64,000 nt of DNA. Origin: Vibrio sp. 05-20-BW147 (GTDB lineage: Bacteria; Pseudomonadota; Gammaproteobacteria; Enterobacterales; Vibrionaceae). Below, piece by piece: positions 42,260 to 52,157 of this stretch; position 1 is the first letter of the stretch, and each line of letters opens with the position of its first letter. The position numbers were made by a program, and so were the translations under genes. The notes under the pieces were generated by a model. That model was not told where the DNA came from. It did no database searches and worked only from the letters and a program-made list of their open reading frames with translations. The stretch spans positions 62,001 to 126,000 of the forward strand of contig NZ_SZTO01000008.1 of assembly GCF_013369385.1 (NCBI RefSeq), given 5' to 3'.

Positions 42260-43717
42260 TTACAGTTCGATGCCTGGGCTTAACGTTGCAGGGAGTAATG
42301 TCTCCTCCCCTTCCATCGAAGCCATTGGATAGGCACAGTAATCCGCGGCGTAGTACGCACTTGGGCGCAAGTTGCCCGACGCACCGGGGCCACCAAACGG
42401 TGCATCACCACTCGCGCCCGTTAGCTGACGGTTGCGATTGACGATGCCAGCACGAATATGGTCAACGAAATATTGCCACTCACCATCATCGGTTGACACC
42501 AAACCCGCCGATAAACCAAAGCGGGTATCATTAGCGAGCTCAACCGCTTGCTCTAGTGTTTGATAACGCACCACTTGCAGCAATGGGCCAAAGTATTCTT
42601 CGTCGGGCAACTCAGCAATGTTGGTGACATCGATAATACCCGGCGTGACAAATGCCGCCTCGCCCGCTTTGGCTTCAATCAAGCTCTCTCCACCAAGCGA
42701 TTGCAGGTTAGCTTGCGCCGCCAAAATGAAGTTTGCAGCAGCCACCGAAATCTGTGGTCCCATGAAGGGAGCAGGTTCTGCAAATGGCTGATCAACACGC
42801 AACTTCTTGGTCGCTTCGACCAAGCGGGTGATCAGTGCATCGCCTTTCTCACCCAATGGGATGTAGAGACGACGTGCACAGGTACAACGCTGCCCGGCAC
42901 TGATAAAAGCCGATTGGATAATGGTGTAGACGGTGGCATCAAGATCGCCATAGTGATCGGTGATCACCATAGGGTTGTTGCCGCCCATCTCAAGTGCCAG
43001 CATCTTGCCCGGCTGACCAGCAAACTGGCGATGCAATAAATGACCTGTGTTGGCACTTCCCGTAAACAGCAAACCATCGATGCCTTTCGATTCCGCCAAG
43101 GCAATGCCCGTTTCCTTGCCACCTTGTACCAGATTGATCACTCCTTGAGGCAGGCCAGCCGCTTGCCACAGCTTCATGGCAAGCTCGCCCGTCCACGGAG
43201 TTTGCTCAGAAGGTTTAAACACCACCGTGTTACCGGCTAGTATCGCAGGCACAATGTGACCATTGGGTAAATGACCCGGGAAGTTATACGGGCCAAAGAC
43301 CGCCATCACACCAAGCGGGCGGTGACGCAAAACAATCTGGTTGCCTGCGGCTTCTTTTTGCGACTCGCCGGTACGCTCGTGGTATGCACGAATCGAAATC
43401 GCGATTTTACCCGCCATGGCCGCCGCTTCAGTGCGCGTTTCCCAAAGCGGCTTGCCGGTTTCTTTGGCGATCACTTGGGCGATCTCTTCACTGTTCTCTT
43501 TCACTTGCTCAGCAAAGGCCAACACCATCGCCTCTCGTTCGGCAACGGACAATGTTTTCCAGCCAACAAACGCTTGGCGCGCTGCTTTCACCGCCATCTC
43601 CACTTGTTCCGCCGTGGCTCCCTTGCCACGCCAAACAACCTGATTGTCATACGGGGAGAGAGAGGTAAACTCTTCACCTAAACCTTCGACCCATTCACCT
43701 GCAATCCACTGTGTCAT
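42260..43717 (-). CDS. astD: Succinylglutamate-semialdehyde dehydrogenase
   Basis: AstD (485 aa) oxidises N-succinylglutamate semialdehyde with NAD, step four of the arginine succinyltransferase pathway. Aldehyde dehydrogenase motifs are intact: [12 protein letters not shown], the general base Glu in [11 protein letters not shown], and the catalytic Cys in [13 protein letters not shown]. Two adjacent ATG codons exist; the second gives better spacing to AGGAAG. It lies 17 bp after astA. Confidence 0.95.
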   Translation of the reverse strand: MTQWIAGEWVEGLGEEFTSLSPYDNQVVWRGKGATAEQVEMAVKAARQAFVGWKTLSVAEREAMVLAFAEQVKENSEEIAQVIAKETGKPLWETRTEAAAMAGKIAISIRAYHERTGESQKEAAGNQIVLRHRPLGVMAVFGPYNFPGHLPNGHIVPAILAGNTVVFKPSEQTPWTGELAMKLWQAAGLPQGVINLVQGGKETGIALAESKGIDGLLFTGSANTGHLLHRQFAGQPGKMLALEMGGNNPMVITDHYGDLDATVYTIIQSAFISAGQRCTCARRLYIPLGEKGDALITRLVEATKKLRVDQPFAEPAPFMGPQISVAAANFILAAQANLQSLGGESLIEAKAGEAAFVTPGIIDVTNIAELPDEEYFGPLLQVVRYQTLEQAVELANDTRFGLSAGLVSTDDGEWQYFVDHIRAGIVNRNRQLTGASGDAPFGGPGASGNLRPSAYYAADYCAYPMASMEGEETLLPATLSPGIEL

Positions 43718-43734
43718 CATCTCTTCCTTTCTGT

Positions 43735-44754
43735 TTACTGCGGCAACATGCGTACGTAGTGACCATCTTCAACGTTCAACGCTTCGGCGACGGCTGGAGA
43801 TAAAATCACGCTTGATGTTGCTGGGTCATACGCTGCTTTGGCGGCAGTCGCACGAAAATCCTCAAATGACGTATTGGCAATTAAGAACGCTTTTGAGCTC
43901 GAATGTTCACTGATCCGCACTTTCGCACGCACGGAATGGCGCACCGATTCAATATTGCGCAGATCGCATTCCACCGTTGGGCCACCATCGAAAATGTCGA
44001 CATAACCGCGGTTGGTAAACCCTTCTCTTTCCAACAACTTCAACGCAGGTCTTGTGTTGTCATGCACTTGACCAATCACCGCTTGCGCCTCTGGGCTGAG
44101 CAGGTTGATGTAGATCGGCAGCTTTGGCATTAAATCGGCAATAAAACCTTTCTTACCGATACCCGTGAGGTAATCCGCCATAGTGAAATCGATTGAGAAA
44201 AAGTGCTCTTGCAGCCATTGCCAAAATGGCGAGTTGCCTTGCGCGTCAGAAACGCCGCGCATTTCGGCAAAAATGGTTTGAGAGAAACGGTGTGGATGCT
44301 CTGCCATCATCAGAAAACGGCACTTAGACATCAGGCGACCATTCAAACCTTCACGAAACTTCTCGCGCAAGAATAGGGTACAAATTTCGCTACAGCCGGT
44401 GTAGTTATTGCCAAAGGTCAGCAGTTTCACCACATTGTTGACACCTAATTTCGGCGATGAGTGAACAATCTTGCTGATGTGATACGAGTAAAACGGCACA
44501 TCCCAGCCAATGGAGGCTTCGATACCTGTGGTTCCCGCAACCTCACCCGTTTCACTGTCAAAACCGACCATCAGATAGCCTTCGTCTCCCGGCTCGGTCA
44601 CATTGGTTTTGGCAAAACTGTATTCAGAATGGGTAATTCGATTAGTTAACAACTCTTCGTTAACCGGTAGTGAAGTAAATCCATGCCCTGACTCAACCGC
44701 ACAGGTGTGCAAAGATTCATAGTCCGACATTGCAATAGGGCGAACAACTAGCAT
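43735..44754 (-). CDS. astA: Arginine N-succinyltransferase
   Basis: AstA (339 aa) transfers succinyl from succinyl-CoA to arginine, the first step of the AST pathway. It starts [20 protein letters not shown] and has the acyltransferase-like fold typical of AstA, with conserved [20 protein letters not shown]. The ATG at 44754 has GGAGGGA upstream. astC precedes it by 236 bp with a hairpin in the gap. Confidence 0.95.
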   Translation of the reverse strand: MLVVRPIAMSDYESLHTCAVESGHGFTSLPVNEELLTNRITHSEYSFAKTNVTEPGDEGYLMVGFDSETGEVAGTTGIEASIGWDVPFYSYHISKIVHSSPKLGVNNVVKLLTFGNNYTGCSEICTLFLREKFREGLNGRLMSKCRFLMMAEHPHRFSQTIFAEMRGVSDAQGNSPFWQWLQEHFFSIDFTMADYLTGIGKKGFIADLMPKLPIYINLLSPEAQAVIGQVHDNTRPALKLLEREGFTNRGYVDIFDGGPTVECDLRNIESVRHSVRAKVRISEHSSSKAFLIANTSFEDFRATAAKAAYDPATSSVILSPAVAEALNVEDGHYVRMLPQ

Positions 44755-44943
44755 CAATATTCCCTCCAGATGCACAAACCCAAACGAATTAACGTTGCAG
44801 GTAGGCAGTAAATGACTTTATCTCCATCAGCATAGATAGACTGTGCGATTGGGAGTAACAAATACAGCCAACATGCCTGCAGCTTCAATTAGGAAGAGTA
44901 TAGAAGGCCCTAGGTTCTAAGCGTTAGCTCCTAGGAAAGGCAT

Positions 44944-44977
44944 CGAACATTCACCCGCTTCCATGGGTGAATGTTCG
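44944..44977 (-). repeat. Inverted repeat between astC and astA
   Basis: A perfect 13-bp inverted repeat (CGAACATTCACCC with GGGTGAATGTTCG) has an 8-base loop just after the astC stop. The T tract on the minus strand is weak (CCTTTCC), so it may be an mRNA-stabilising or processing hairpin rather than a full terminator. Confidence 0.7.
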
Positions 44978-44990
44978 GCATAAGCAGCGC

Positions 44991-46202
44991 TTAGACTAGA
45001 GAAGCGATCGCTTTGTCTAGCTTCGCGAAACCTTCTTCGATTTCTTGTTTAGTAATGACCAGTGAAGGGGTAAAACGCACCACGTTTGCGCCCGCCACCA
45101 ACACTAATAAACCTTCTTTGCCTGCAGCCACCAACACATCACGAGCACGGCCTTGCCATTGTTCATTCAGTGCGGCACCAAGCAATAATCCCTTACCACG
45201 GATTTCAGCGAAGATTTGGTACTTCTCATTCAGTTTAGCTAATCCTTCACGGAACCACTGTTCACGTTCTTTCACGCCTTGTAGCGTTTCAGGTTTAGAC
45301 ACTTCTGTGACCACAGCCTCTGCCACGGCACAAGCCAATGGGTTACCGCCATAGGTTGAACCATGCGTACCCACTTTTAGGTGTTCAGCCAGTTTCGCCG
45401 TGGTGAGCATAGCCCCGATCGGGAAACCTCCACCAAGCGATTTGGCCGTGCTGAGAATATCGGGCGTGACACCCAGACCTTGGTAAGCATAGAACTCGCC
45501 CGTACGGCCATTGCCCGTTTGCACTTCATCAAATACCAGCAGCGCATTGTGTTTGTCACACAGTTCACGCACGGCTTGAATGAATTCCGCTGTTGGTGGA
45601 ATGATGCCGCCTTCGCCTTGTAACGGTTCCATCATGACCGCACAGGTACGGTCTGAAATGTGTGCTTGCAGTGCTTCAATATCGTTGTAAGGAAGGTGAG
45701 TAACGTCGCCCGGTTTCGGACCAAAACCATCCGAGTACGCCGCCTGACCACCCACCGTCACGGTGAAGAAAGTACGGCCGTGGAAACCCTGTTTGAACGC
45801 GATGATTTCTGATTTTTCTGGGCCATAAACGTCTGCAGCATAACGGCGCGCCAGTTTCAGTGCCGCTTCATTGGCTTCCGCGCCTGAGTTGGCAAAGAAC
45901 ACACGTTCAGCAAAGCACACTTCGGTCAGTTTTTTTGCCAAACGCAACGCTGGCTCATTGGTCATCACGTTGCTCAAATGCCAAAGCTTACCCGCTTGCT
46001 CTGTCAGCGCATTCACCATCACTGGGTGACAATGGCCTAAACAGCTCACCGCAATACCACCAGCAAAGTCGATATACTCGTTGCCGTTTTGGTCCCAAAT
46101 TCGAGAACCCTGCCCTTTAACTGGAATCATCTCCATTGGGTTGTAACAAGGCACCATCACCTCATCGAACAATCCACGCTCTACTTTCATTTCCACTGTC
46201 AT
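44991..46202 (-). CDS. astC: Acetylornithine/succinylornithine transaminase
   Basis: A 403-aa class III PLP aminotransferase. The PLP lysine is in [15 protein letters not shown], and [17 protein letters not shown] and [13 protein letters not shown] are conserved. ArgD and AstC are paralogues with overlapping activity. In this place, upstream of astA-astD, it probably serves both arginine synthesis and succinylornithine breakdown; it is also called argM or argD. A sigma-70 promoter is seen about 92 bp upstream. Confidence 0.93.
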   Translation of the reverse strand: MTVEMKVERGLFDEVMVPCYNPMEMIPVKGQGSRIWDQNGNEYIDFAGGIAVSCLGHCHPVMVNALTEQAGKLWHLSNVMTNEPALRLAKKLTEVCFAERVFFANSGAEANEAALKLARRYAADVYGPEKSEIIAFKQGFHGRTFFTVTVGGQAAYSDGFGPKPGDVTHLPYNDIEALQAHISDRTCAVMMEPLQGEGGIIPPTAEFIQAVRELCDKHNALLVFDEVQTGNGRTGEFYAYQGLGVTPDILSTAKSLGGGFPIGAMLTTAKLAEHLKVGTHGSTYGGNPLACAVAEAVVTEVSKPETLQGVKEREQWFREGLAKLNEKYQIFAEIRGKGLLLGAALNEQWQGRARDVLVAAGKEGLLVLVAGANVVRFTPSLVITKQEIEEGFAKLDKAIASLV

Positions 46203-46552
46203 TACACATTCCTTCTCGATACCGCAGCAGATAGCGAATTACGCCGACTTTCACTGTTCGGCAAATAATGTCTTGCTTTTACGCTTATGCGGCATTGTAT
46301 TTACAATTAATTAACGATTTCAATAGTGAATTATTCTTTTTGGTTCGGGGTATAAATGTTGATAGTCACTATTAATGACTATTTATGCATCAAGTTGGTA
46401 AATTATTGAAGTACTTTTTTAAAAAGCGCAGAAGCTTACTGATGTAGTAAGAAAAATGAAAACAGAATGCAGAACGGTGCGAATAGTTTTTCACTCATCG
46501 CAAAAGCAAAAAAAGATGAAGAAAATGTTAAAAAAAGTGATCGAGATCAGGC
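46203..46552. other. AT-rich regulatory spacer between astC and pabA
   Basis: This 350-bp gene-free stretch is clearly AT-rich. It holds the astC promoter at 46294-46323, a palindrome-like segment TAGTCACTATTAATGACTA near 46366, and a half-site TGAATTATTC resembling part of an ArgR box. No ORF with a ribosome site and no strong terminator is seen. Confidence 0.5.
46294..46323 (-). promoter_or_regulatory. Probable astC promoter
   Basis: On the minus strand, TTGAAA (-35) and TACAAT (-10) are 18 bases apart, about 92 bp before the astC ATG. The ArgR-like AT-rich half-site TGAATTATTC overlaps its upstream side, which would suit arginine control, but this is inferred. Confidence 0.55.
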
Positions 46553-47131
46553 TTAGCGCGCTAAAAAGTTCGCCAGTAGTTGGTGCCCTTGCTCAGTTTT
46601 GATCGACTCAGGGTGGAATTGCACCGCATCAATCGCCAGTGTTTTGTGCTGATAACCCATGATTTCGTCCATGCTGCCATCGGCATGGGTTGTCCATGCG
46701 GTGAGCTCAAAACACTCTGGTAGCGAGCCATTTTCCACCACCAGTGAGTGGTAACGCGTCACAGTCAGTGGATTGTTTAACCCTTTGAAGACGCTTCGGC
46801 CATTGTGCGTAATGGGCGAGGTTTTTCCGTGCATCACTTGTCTGGCTCGCACCACTTTCGCGCCAAATACTTGCGCGATCGCTTGATGACCTAAGCACAC
46901 CCCCAATATCGGCAGTTTACCGGCAAAGTGCTCTATCGCAGCCAGCGAAATCCCCGCTTCGTTTGGCGTACAAGGCCCAGGAGAGATCACCAGGTGTGTG
47001 GGGTTTAGTTGTACGATACCCGCCAGATCAATCTCATCATTACGTACCACTTGCACCTGTGCGCCCAGTTCACAAAAGTACTGGTAAAGGTTGTAAGTAA
47101 ACGAATCGTAATTATCGATGATCAATAGCAT
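46553..47131 (-). CDS. pabA: Aminodeoxychorismate synthase glutamine amidotransferase subunit
   Basis: A 192-aa class I glutamine amidotransferase. The catalytic triad is visible as Cys in GVCLGHQAI and His and Glu in VQFHPES. It supplies ammonia to PabB for 4-aminobenzoate in folate synthesis. TrpG is a close paralogue; the place next to astC/argD, as in E. coli, favours PabA. The ATG at 47131 ([14 protein letters not shown]) fits the family start; a GTG six codons upstream is less likely. Confidence 0.9.
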   Translation of the reverse strand: MLLIIDNYDSFTYNLYQYFCELGAQVQVVRNDEIDLAGIVQLNPTHLVISPGPCTPNEAGISLAAIEHFAGKLPILGVCLGHQAIAQVFGAKVVRARQVMHGKTSPITHNGRSVFKGLNNPLTVTRYHSLVVENGSLPECFELTAWTTHADGSMDEIMGYQHKTLAIDAVQFHPESIKTEQGHQLLANFLAR

Positions 47132-47225
47132 TGGCAAACAACAACTCACTCAAAGATGAACGGACAGATAAGGGCGGTATTTTGCAGCACCAGTCGCGAA
47201 AGGCAAGCCTTTTGACCGATAGAAC

Positions 47226-47255
47226 AAAAATAAGGCCAGCAAATTGCTGGCCTTA
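47226..47255 (-). terminator. Terminator of the porin-nuclease operon
   Basis: A perfect 11-bp stem (TAAGGCCAGCA with TGCTGGCCTTA) has a 3-base loop, then TTTTT on the minus strand. It lies right after the nuclease gene. Confidence 0.85.
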
Positions 47256-47273
47256 AGGGTTTACACTTTATGC

Positions 47274-50200
47274 TTATAGCGAACGGCGACGGCGTAAGAA
47301 GCCAAAACCGAACAGTGATAGCAGCGCACCGAAGCCGAATGCACCACCAGAACCATCATAGGCAGGGACAACCGGTTTGACGTTGCTTGAATCACGCTTC
47401 GCCACAGTAACGGTCATCGATTTGCTTTCTACCACCGTTTCATCTGCCGCAGCGCGAGTTGCTGCTGAGCGAAGCACACGCATAGTCATGGTGTATTCAC
47501 CAGCCTCCAAACCAGCCACATCAAACATCACCGTTTGAGCACCATTTGCCTTAAGCGTCACTTTTGGCAGAGTGACCCCTGTAGGGCGAGGAGAGATTGA
47601 GATTTCCGCAGTATCACCCATGATTGCTTTTTCTGACACTGGGAAAGCAATATCGGTTCGGCCACTTTTCATGGTGATAGAAACTGGATTTTCACCAGCT
47701 TCACCATATTTGTAGCCTAAGCTGATAATGGCAGAATCATGATCAGAAGAGCGGAAAGGTGTTGCAGCATAGAACGGATTAGGTTCATTGGTATCACCTC
47801 CTTTGTATTTGTGGTTGTAGTCATACAAAGACGATTCTGGTGCATTAATGTGCCAATCTGTCGCATCGACTAAACGATGCTTGAGAGAAGGAGAAATCAA
47901 CATGTGATCCAGCGAGCCGACTTCATCATTAAACGAATAGCTCCATGAGGTTTTACCTTTTTCCGTTTTTAGATCAACCGCGTTTAAGTAGCCAAACGTC
48001 TTTTCAATACGCTGACCATTTTTTTCAAATGGTGTTTTCCCTACGTAGGTATGTTCTGATGCATAGATAGCTTTGCCTGTAGGGTTGCTTGTGAGTACGA
48101 GCATCGGATCTTCATTTGCGTATGAGTTCATGTCACCTAACACGACTTTATCGCCAGCAATGTCCTCTAACTCTGAACCTAAGTGGTACGCAGCTGCGAC
48201 ACGGAAGTTTTCACACGAGCCTTGGAAATCATCATTGCGCACATCATCCTGAACAGGGTCGAAATTCTTCCACGTTTCCCAACCTTTCCAATCTTCGTAA
48301 CACGTTGAGCCTTTAGACTTAAAGTGGTTCACAGCAACAGACAACGTCTTGCCAGTGTGATTCACTTTAAAAGTCGCTACGACGGTATGACGTTGATAAT
48401 TGTCTCCGTTTTCGCGAATTTCACCTTTTTTATCTAAAATTGGCGCACCACTGTCATCAACGATCGTCGGTGCATGCTGCTCTGGCATCGGAATAACTTC
48501 GCCGCTGACAATCGAGACCTTTGAAGGACGATAGATAACACCCGAAGTGATCGCGTCCGAACCAACCGTATCTTGCTCATCTAGAACCGCGTCACCGTTC
48601 TTATCAAACCCAACAAACACATAGCGATTATGGATTGAGTTCTTTCTATGACGATCTCCGTAATCTTCGTCGTCGTATTTTTCATTAACGGCAGCAAGTA
48701 ACTCATTGATTGCGCTAAAGTCACCAAAACCATTGTTCTCAATTTCCATGACACCCAAGATGTCCGCATCTAAGCCATAAATCGCTTCAACGATTTTAGC
48801 TTGTTGGCGTTCAAACTCCTCTTGAGATTCTGCACCACGACTATCACCGAAGTTGTTGTCGGAACCACCATACGGTGAGTTAAAGTAGTTCAGTACGTTC
48901 TGAGTCGCGACTTTAATAGTAAAACCGTGAACACCATATGATTCGTTGAGTTTTGGAGCATCGGTACGATCAGTATTGTGGATAAATGTAATCTTCTGCG
49001 AGGACTCCAGCGCTTTGGGAACGATGATATTAAAATTACCATATGAATAACCAACCACACCGGTCAAACCCACTACGCTATCATCAATACGGACGTAGTT
49101 TTTCTGAGGATCTTGTTTAAACTCAGGATAATAAGGAATCTCGCCATTTGGCGCTTTCCCGTCAGATTCAAGAATCACACGGAAATCATCGTTTTCAGCA
49201 GCTTGCGCTAATGAAGCTATCGACCCAGCAGCATGATCTTGGTTTGGCTGAGGATTAGGACGTTTGTAGGCAAGAACCATGTTATTGCGGAAAGCATCAA
49301 AATCGAAGCTAAAGCTACGTGACACTCGTAAATCATATTTTACTGCGGTCAACTCATCACGACGCGCCTCTTTAGCCTCGGCTAAACGCGCTTGGTATAT
49401 AGCCTCATCTTCACCATCGGAACGCTTAACCGTCACTTTATCCACAAGAGCTTCAATAGCAGCCAACTCTTGAGCTGTCTTGCCCATATCCGCTGAAGTT
49501 TTGACCAACATACCTTCGTAGCGTTCTAGCGTAGATTCAAATGTTGTATCGTCAGCATGACGCTTTAGTTCAACAGGTACGACTTCAACTGGTGTTGCAT
49601 CAACCACTTCCCACTTATCATCAACGGCAACAAGTTGGGTTAAACCATAGTTTTCTTTCACTTTAGCGACCACACACACTTTTTGACCCACCATGCTCTC
49701 AGTGGCTTGAGTGGTTGGTACAAAGATGCCGTCCGATGTTAGGTCATTGCCATCGTTATCGTATAGGTAGAAACCCTTCGCAGGGTAGCTAGTTACCGCA
49801 GAAACAATACCTGTCACTTTATACGATTCTGTTGACTCGTACCCTTCAGTAATAAGCGGAGAGAACTTACCTTTGCCTTGTACTGCACCAATAGTTTGCT
49901 CTGTTAATTCCGTTGCGTCAGTACATGGCGTATTGGCAGGTGGAGCAATTGGATCATTGTTCACCGCAGATGGATCGCCTAATCCCCCAAAATCATCCTG
50001 AGCGAACGCTTCCCAATCATTGACGTCATAAGTATTTTTAGGTCCTGAACCTGGTTTACGTCTCAGGGTCATGTTTGCCCATGGATCATCAGCAGCATCA
50101 GAATCACTGTAGATACCGAAGATATCGTGCACATCACTTTGAGCTGAAGAAGTCCCTAGCCAGACCGCATCATCCCCGTTAAACGTTAAGGCGTTGAATT

Positions 50201-50585
50201 TTACTTGGTCATACGTGCCAGCGGCCACAACCGCACCTTCTCCAGCCAATCTTTCAATGTATTGGCGGATCTCTGTCCCAGCCTCACCATTTATAACGAC
50301 GATACTTTTCCCTGGTGCAATGGTGACATTTTGCAGGACATTGACTTTGTCCTTATTATGAATCATGTTTTTATAACGACCAAAGTACAGCGCTAAATCA
50401 CCACTGTTACCTTCAAAGGTGACGGCAGATGTACCAGTGTTACTGATTTCAATAGCTTTATTCTGTGCAGAACCTTCAACATACTCGGTAATAAATACTT
50501 TGCTCATATCTCCAATGTCAGCAGTCGCGATGCCGCTGAGCACGGTACTAATTGCACCAGCAAGTAGAGTCATTTTTTTGTTCAT
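47274..50585 (-). CDS. ExeM/NucH family extracellular nuclease (Xds-like)
   Basis: A 1103-aa secreted nuclease. Domains in order: signal peptide (to about A22), lamin-tail domain (VFITEYVEGSAQNKAIEISN onward, about 25-170), an OB-fold-like region (about 225-330), and an endonuclease/exonuclease/phosphatase domain (from about 570) with TQNVLNYF, ADILGVMEIENNG, VAVNHFKSKGS, GDMNSYA and RSSDHDSAI. A C-terminal GlyGly-CTERM tail follows (GSGG, hydrophobic helix, RRRRS). V. cholerae Xds is the closest known type and also lies near trpS. The tail predicts processing by rhombosortase and secretion by the type II system. The ATG at 50585 has AGAGGA upstream and lies 21 bp after the porin stop. Confidence 0.92.
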   Translation of the reverse strand: MNKKMTLLAGAISTVLSGIATADIGDMSKVFITEYVEGSAQNKAIEISNTGTSAVTFEGNSGDLALYFGRYKNMIHNKDKVNVLQNVTIAPGKSIVVINGEAGTEIRQYIERLAGEGAVVAAGTYDQVKFNALTFNGDDAVWLGTSSAQSDVHDIFGIYSDSDAADDPWANMTLRRKPGSGPKNTYDVNDWEAFAQDDFGGLGDPSAVNNDPIAPPANTPCTDATELTEQTIGAVQGKGKFSPLITEGYESTESYKVTGIVSAVTSYPAKGFYLYDNDGNDLTSDGIFVPTTQATESMVGQKVCVVAKVKENYGLTQLVAVDDKWEVVDATPVEVVPVELKRHADDTTFESTLERYEGMLVKTSADMGKTAQELAAIEALVDKVTVKRSDGEDEAIYQARLAEAKEARRDELTAVKYDLRVSRSFSFDFDAFRNNMVLAYKRPNPQPNQDHAAGSIASLAQAAENDDFRVILESDGKAPNGEIPYYPEFKQDPQKNYVRIDDSVVGLTGVVGYSYGNFNIIVPKALESSQKITFIHNTDRTDAPKLNESYGVHGFTIKVATQNVLNYFNSPYGGSDNNFGDSRGAESQEEFERQQAKIVEAIYGLDADILGVMEIENNGFGDFSAINELLAAVNEKYDDEDYGDRHRKNSIHNRYVFVGFDKNGDAVLDEQDTVGSDAITSGVIYRPSKVSIVSGEVIPMPEQHAPTIVDDSGAPILDKKGEIRENGDNYQRHTVVATFKVNHTGKTLSVAVNHFKSKGSTCYEDWKGWETWKNFDPVQDDVRNDDFQGSCENFRVAAAYHLGSELEDIAGDKVVLGDMNSYANEDPMLVLTSNPTGKAIYASEHTYVGKTPFEKNGQRIEKTFGYLNAVDLKTEKGKTSWSYSFNDEVGSLDHMLISPSLKHRLVDATDWHINAPESSLYDYNHKYKGGDTNEPNPFYAATPFRSSDHDSAIISLGYKYGEAGENPVSITMKSGRTDIAFPVSEKAIMGDTAEISISPRPTGVTLPKVTLKANGAQTVMFDVAGLEAGEYTMTMRVLRSAATRAAADETVVESKSMTVTVAKRDSSNVKPVVPAYDGSGGAFGFGALLSLFGFGFLRRRRSL

Positions 50586-50606
50586 TGTTTTATCCTCTCG
50601 GTCCAA

Positions 50607-51695
50607 TTAGAAATAAACGCGCGCGTAGGCATAAGCTTGTTGCGCGGCTTCACCACTATTGACTTCAAATGCAATAACGCTTGAAGAAGTCGGTTTGTAA
50701 TTCACCCCTAGCGTCGTCCAAATACGCTCATTACCCCAATCGGACGCTTCAGCACCATTTGCCTCGTTGTTTATTGCCCATTGTTCATATTCTTCGTAGT
50801 TGTATGACGCGGTAAGTTCCCACTGAGGATTGAAAACATACTTGGCCGAGGCTAAGTATCCCTCATTTATTTGAAGCTTATAGTCGTTGTAAAGGACGCA
50901 CTCTGGCACACCGTACTCATTTGGTTTCTTCTGAGCACAAGCACCGATGTGTTCTTCTTCTTTAAATAAGTTGATCCCCAAGTGGAAGTCTTTAGTCACC
51001 GCGAGTCGAGCTCCCGCACCAAGCAGTCTTTGCTCACCATATTTAGACTTACCATCGGAGCCACCACGCCCTTCTAGGCCAACCACTGCAGAGAAACGCT
51101 CACCAAAGTAACCCAAGTAACCGTTGACGATATCGCCTAGCTCAGAGCCCGACGACGATTTACCACCGTAGGTATAAGAGGCGCCCACTTTGATGTCGGA
51201 GAAGAAACGACCTTCGTATTTAACGGTCATATCTTGGTCACCCGCTTCACCGGTTTCTACCGTGGTATCAAACGTGAAGTCACCCCATTTGTCGTAGTCG
51301 TCAAAGGCGGTATCGGTTAACCCTAGTTCGAGGTATTGGTTGAAAGCCTTGCTGTCCAGCAGGTCGTAGCCGAGGAACAATTTATCGATGCTTAGAACTA
51401 GATCACCCGATCCGTACTGCCAGTTTTCACGTTCGTAATCCAACTCTAAGCGGTAGTGCATTCGACCATTTTTGCCACGCACGCCCATAGTTGCGAACGA
51501 GTCATCAATGTAGCTTTTCTCGTCAGTGTAAAATTCACCATACTCAAAGTTCGCACCAATATGGCCACCCACACCCACTTCACCATACAGCTTGAGATAG
51601 TCTCCATTCTCATTTTCGTAAATGGTGGCGGCTTGCGCTGCGGAGGCCAACAATAGCGAGGAGATCGCCATTGCCACTGCATTTCGTTTCAACAT
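50607..51695 (-). CDS. Outer-membrane porin (OmpU/Porin_4-like)
   Basis: A 362-aa porin with a clear signal peptide (MLKRNAVAMAISSLLLASAA, cleavage after AQA) and 16-stranded barrel character: alternating aromatic and polar residues, KLYGEVGVGGHIG at the first strand, and the C-terminal phenylalanine in ARVYF that the BAM complex recognises. It is a general porin type and the solute is unknown. The ATG at 51695 with AAGGA upstream is chosen; the frame is open 49 codons more but lacks porin sequence. It is 21 bp upstream of the nuclease gene and must share its transcript. Confidence 0.9.
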   Translation of the reverse strand: MLKRNAVAMAISSLLLASAAQAATIYENENGDYLKLYGEVGVGGHIGANFEYGEFYTDEKSYIDDSFATMGVRGKNGRMHYRLELDYERENWQYGSGDLVLSIDKLFLGYDLLDSKAFNQYLELGLTDTAFDDYDKWGDFTFDTTVETGEAGDQDMTVKYEGRFFSDIKVGASYTYGGKSSSGSELGDIVNGYLGYFGERFSAVVGLEGRGGSDGKSKYGEQRLLGAGARLAVTKDFHLGINLFKEEEHIGACAQKKPNEYGVPECVLYNDYKLQINEGYLASAKYVFNPQWELTASYNYEEYEQWAINNEANGAEASDWGNERIWTTLGVNYKPTSSSVIAFEVNSGEAAQQAYAYARVYF

Positions 51696-51924
51696 TGCTA
51701 TTTCCTTGTATCTCGATATCCAATTTGGGAATTTGTTTGTATCGGTTAAACAGGGCTCTGTTATTTCAGTGATTGGCCAACGAAATAGATATTGGTCAAA
51801 TTTAGGGCGCACAAAGCCAGCCACCTTATCTGAAGGCGACAACGGTTAGGGTTTAACCATTACATTAATAAACTAGAGTAATGTCTCTATTTGATGAAAA
51901 AAGAAAAGCAAGATGCAAGTTAAA

Positions 51925-51940
51925 TGCGAAATGACTCACA
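51925..51940. promoter_or_regulatory. CRP-like site upstream of the porin gene
   Basis: TGCGA, six bases, then TCACA matches 9 of 10 key positions of the CRP consensus with exact spacing. It lies about 230 bp before the porin ATG. Catabolite control of the porin-nuclease operon is inferred. Confidence 0.5.
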
Positions 51941-52105
51941 CTTACAAAACTATTAATACGGGGTAATTTATAGTTTCAACAAATAAAAGGATCAAAAAAA
52001 ATAATACAAAACAACATTGAATAAATTAGAGCTACAACTCAATTGCAAATGATAAAACATGATATGAAACACTACTTATATTAGTGATTATTAAATTAGC
52101 AATAA

Positions 52106-52132
52106 CAAAAAAGGCCGCCTAACGGCGACCTT
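52106..52132 (-). terminator. trpS terminator
   Basis: A 9-bp stem with one mismatch (52111-52119 with 52124-52132) has a TAAC loop, then TTTTTT on the minus strand, right after the trpS stop. Confidence 0.8.
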
Positions 52133-52157
52133 AAAATAGTCAAAAAATATATCCGAA

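Larger units (their letters stand above)
51696..52157. other. AT-rich upstream region of the porin-nuclease operon
   Basis: About 460 bp without a gene. It holds the trpS terminator at its right end, a CRP-like site at 51925-51940, and a long AT-rich stretch. The leader to the porin ATG would be about 200 bases if transcription starts near the CRP-like site. No Pho box-like repeat was seen. Confidence 0.5.

Noticed and set aside
43271..43681. 136-codon open frame antisense to astD
   Set aside because: Shadow of the aldehyde dehydrogenase gene; no start signal.
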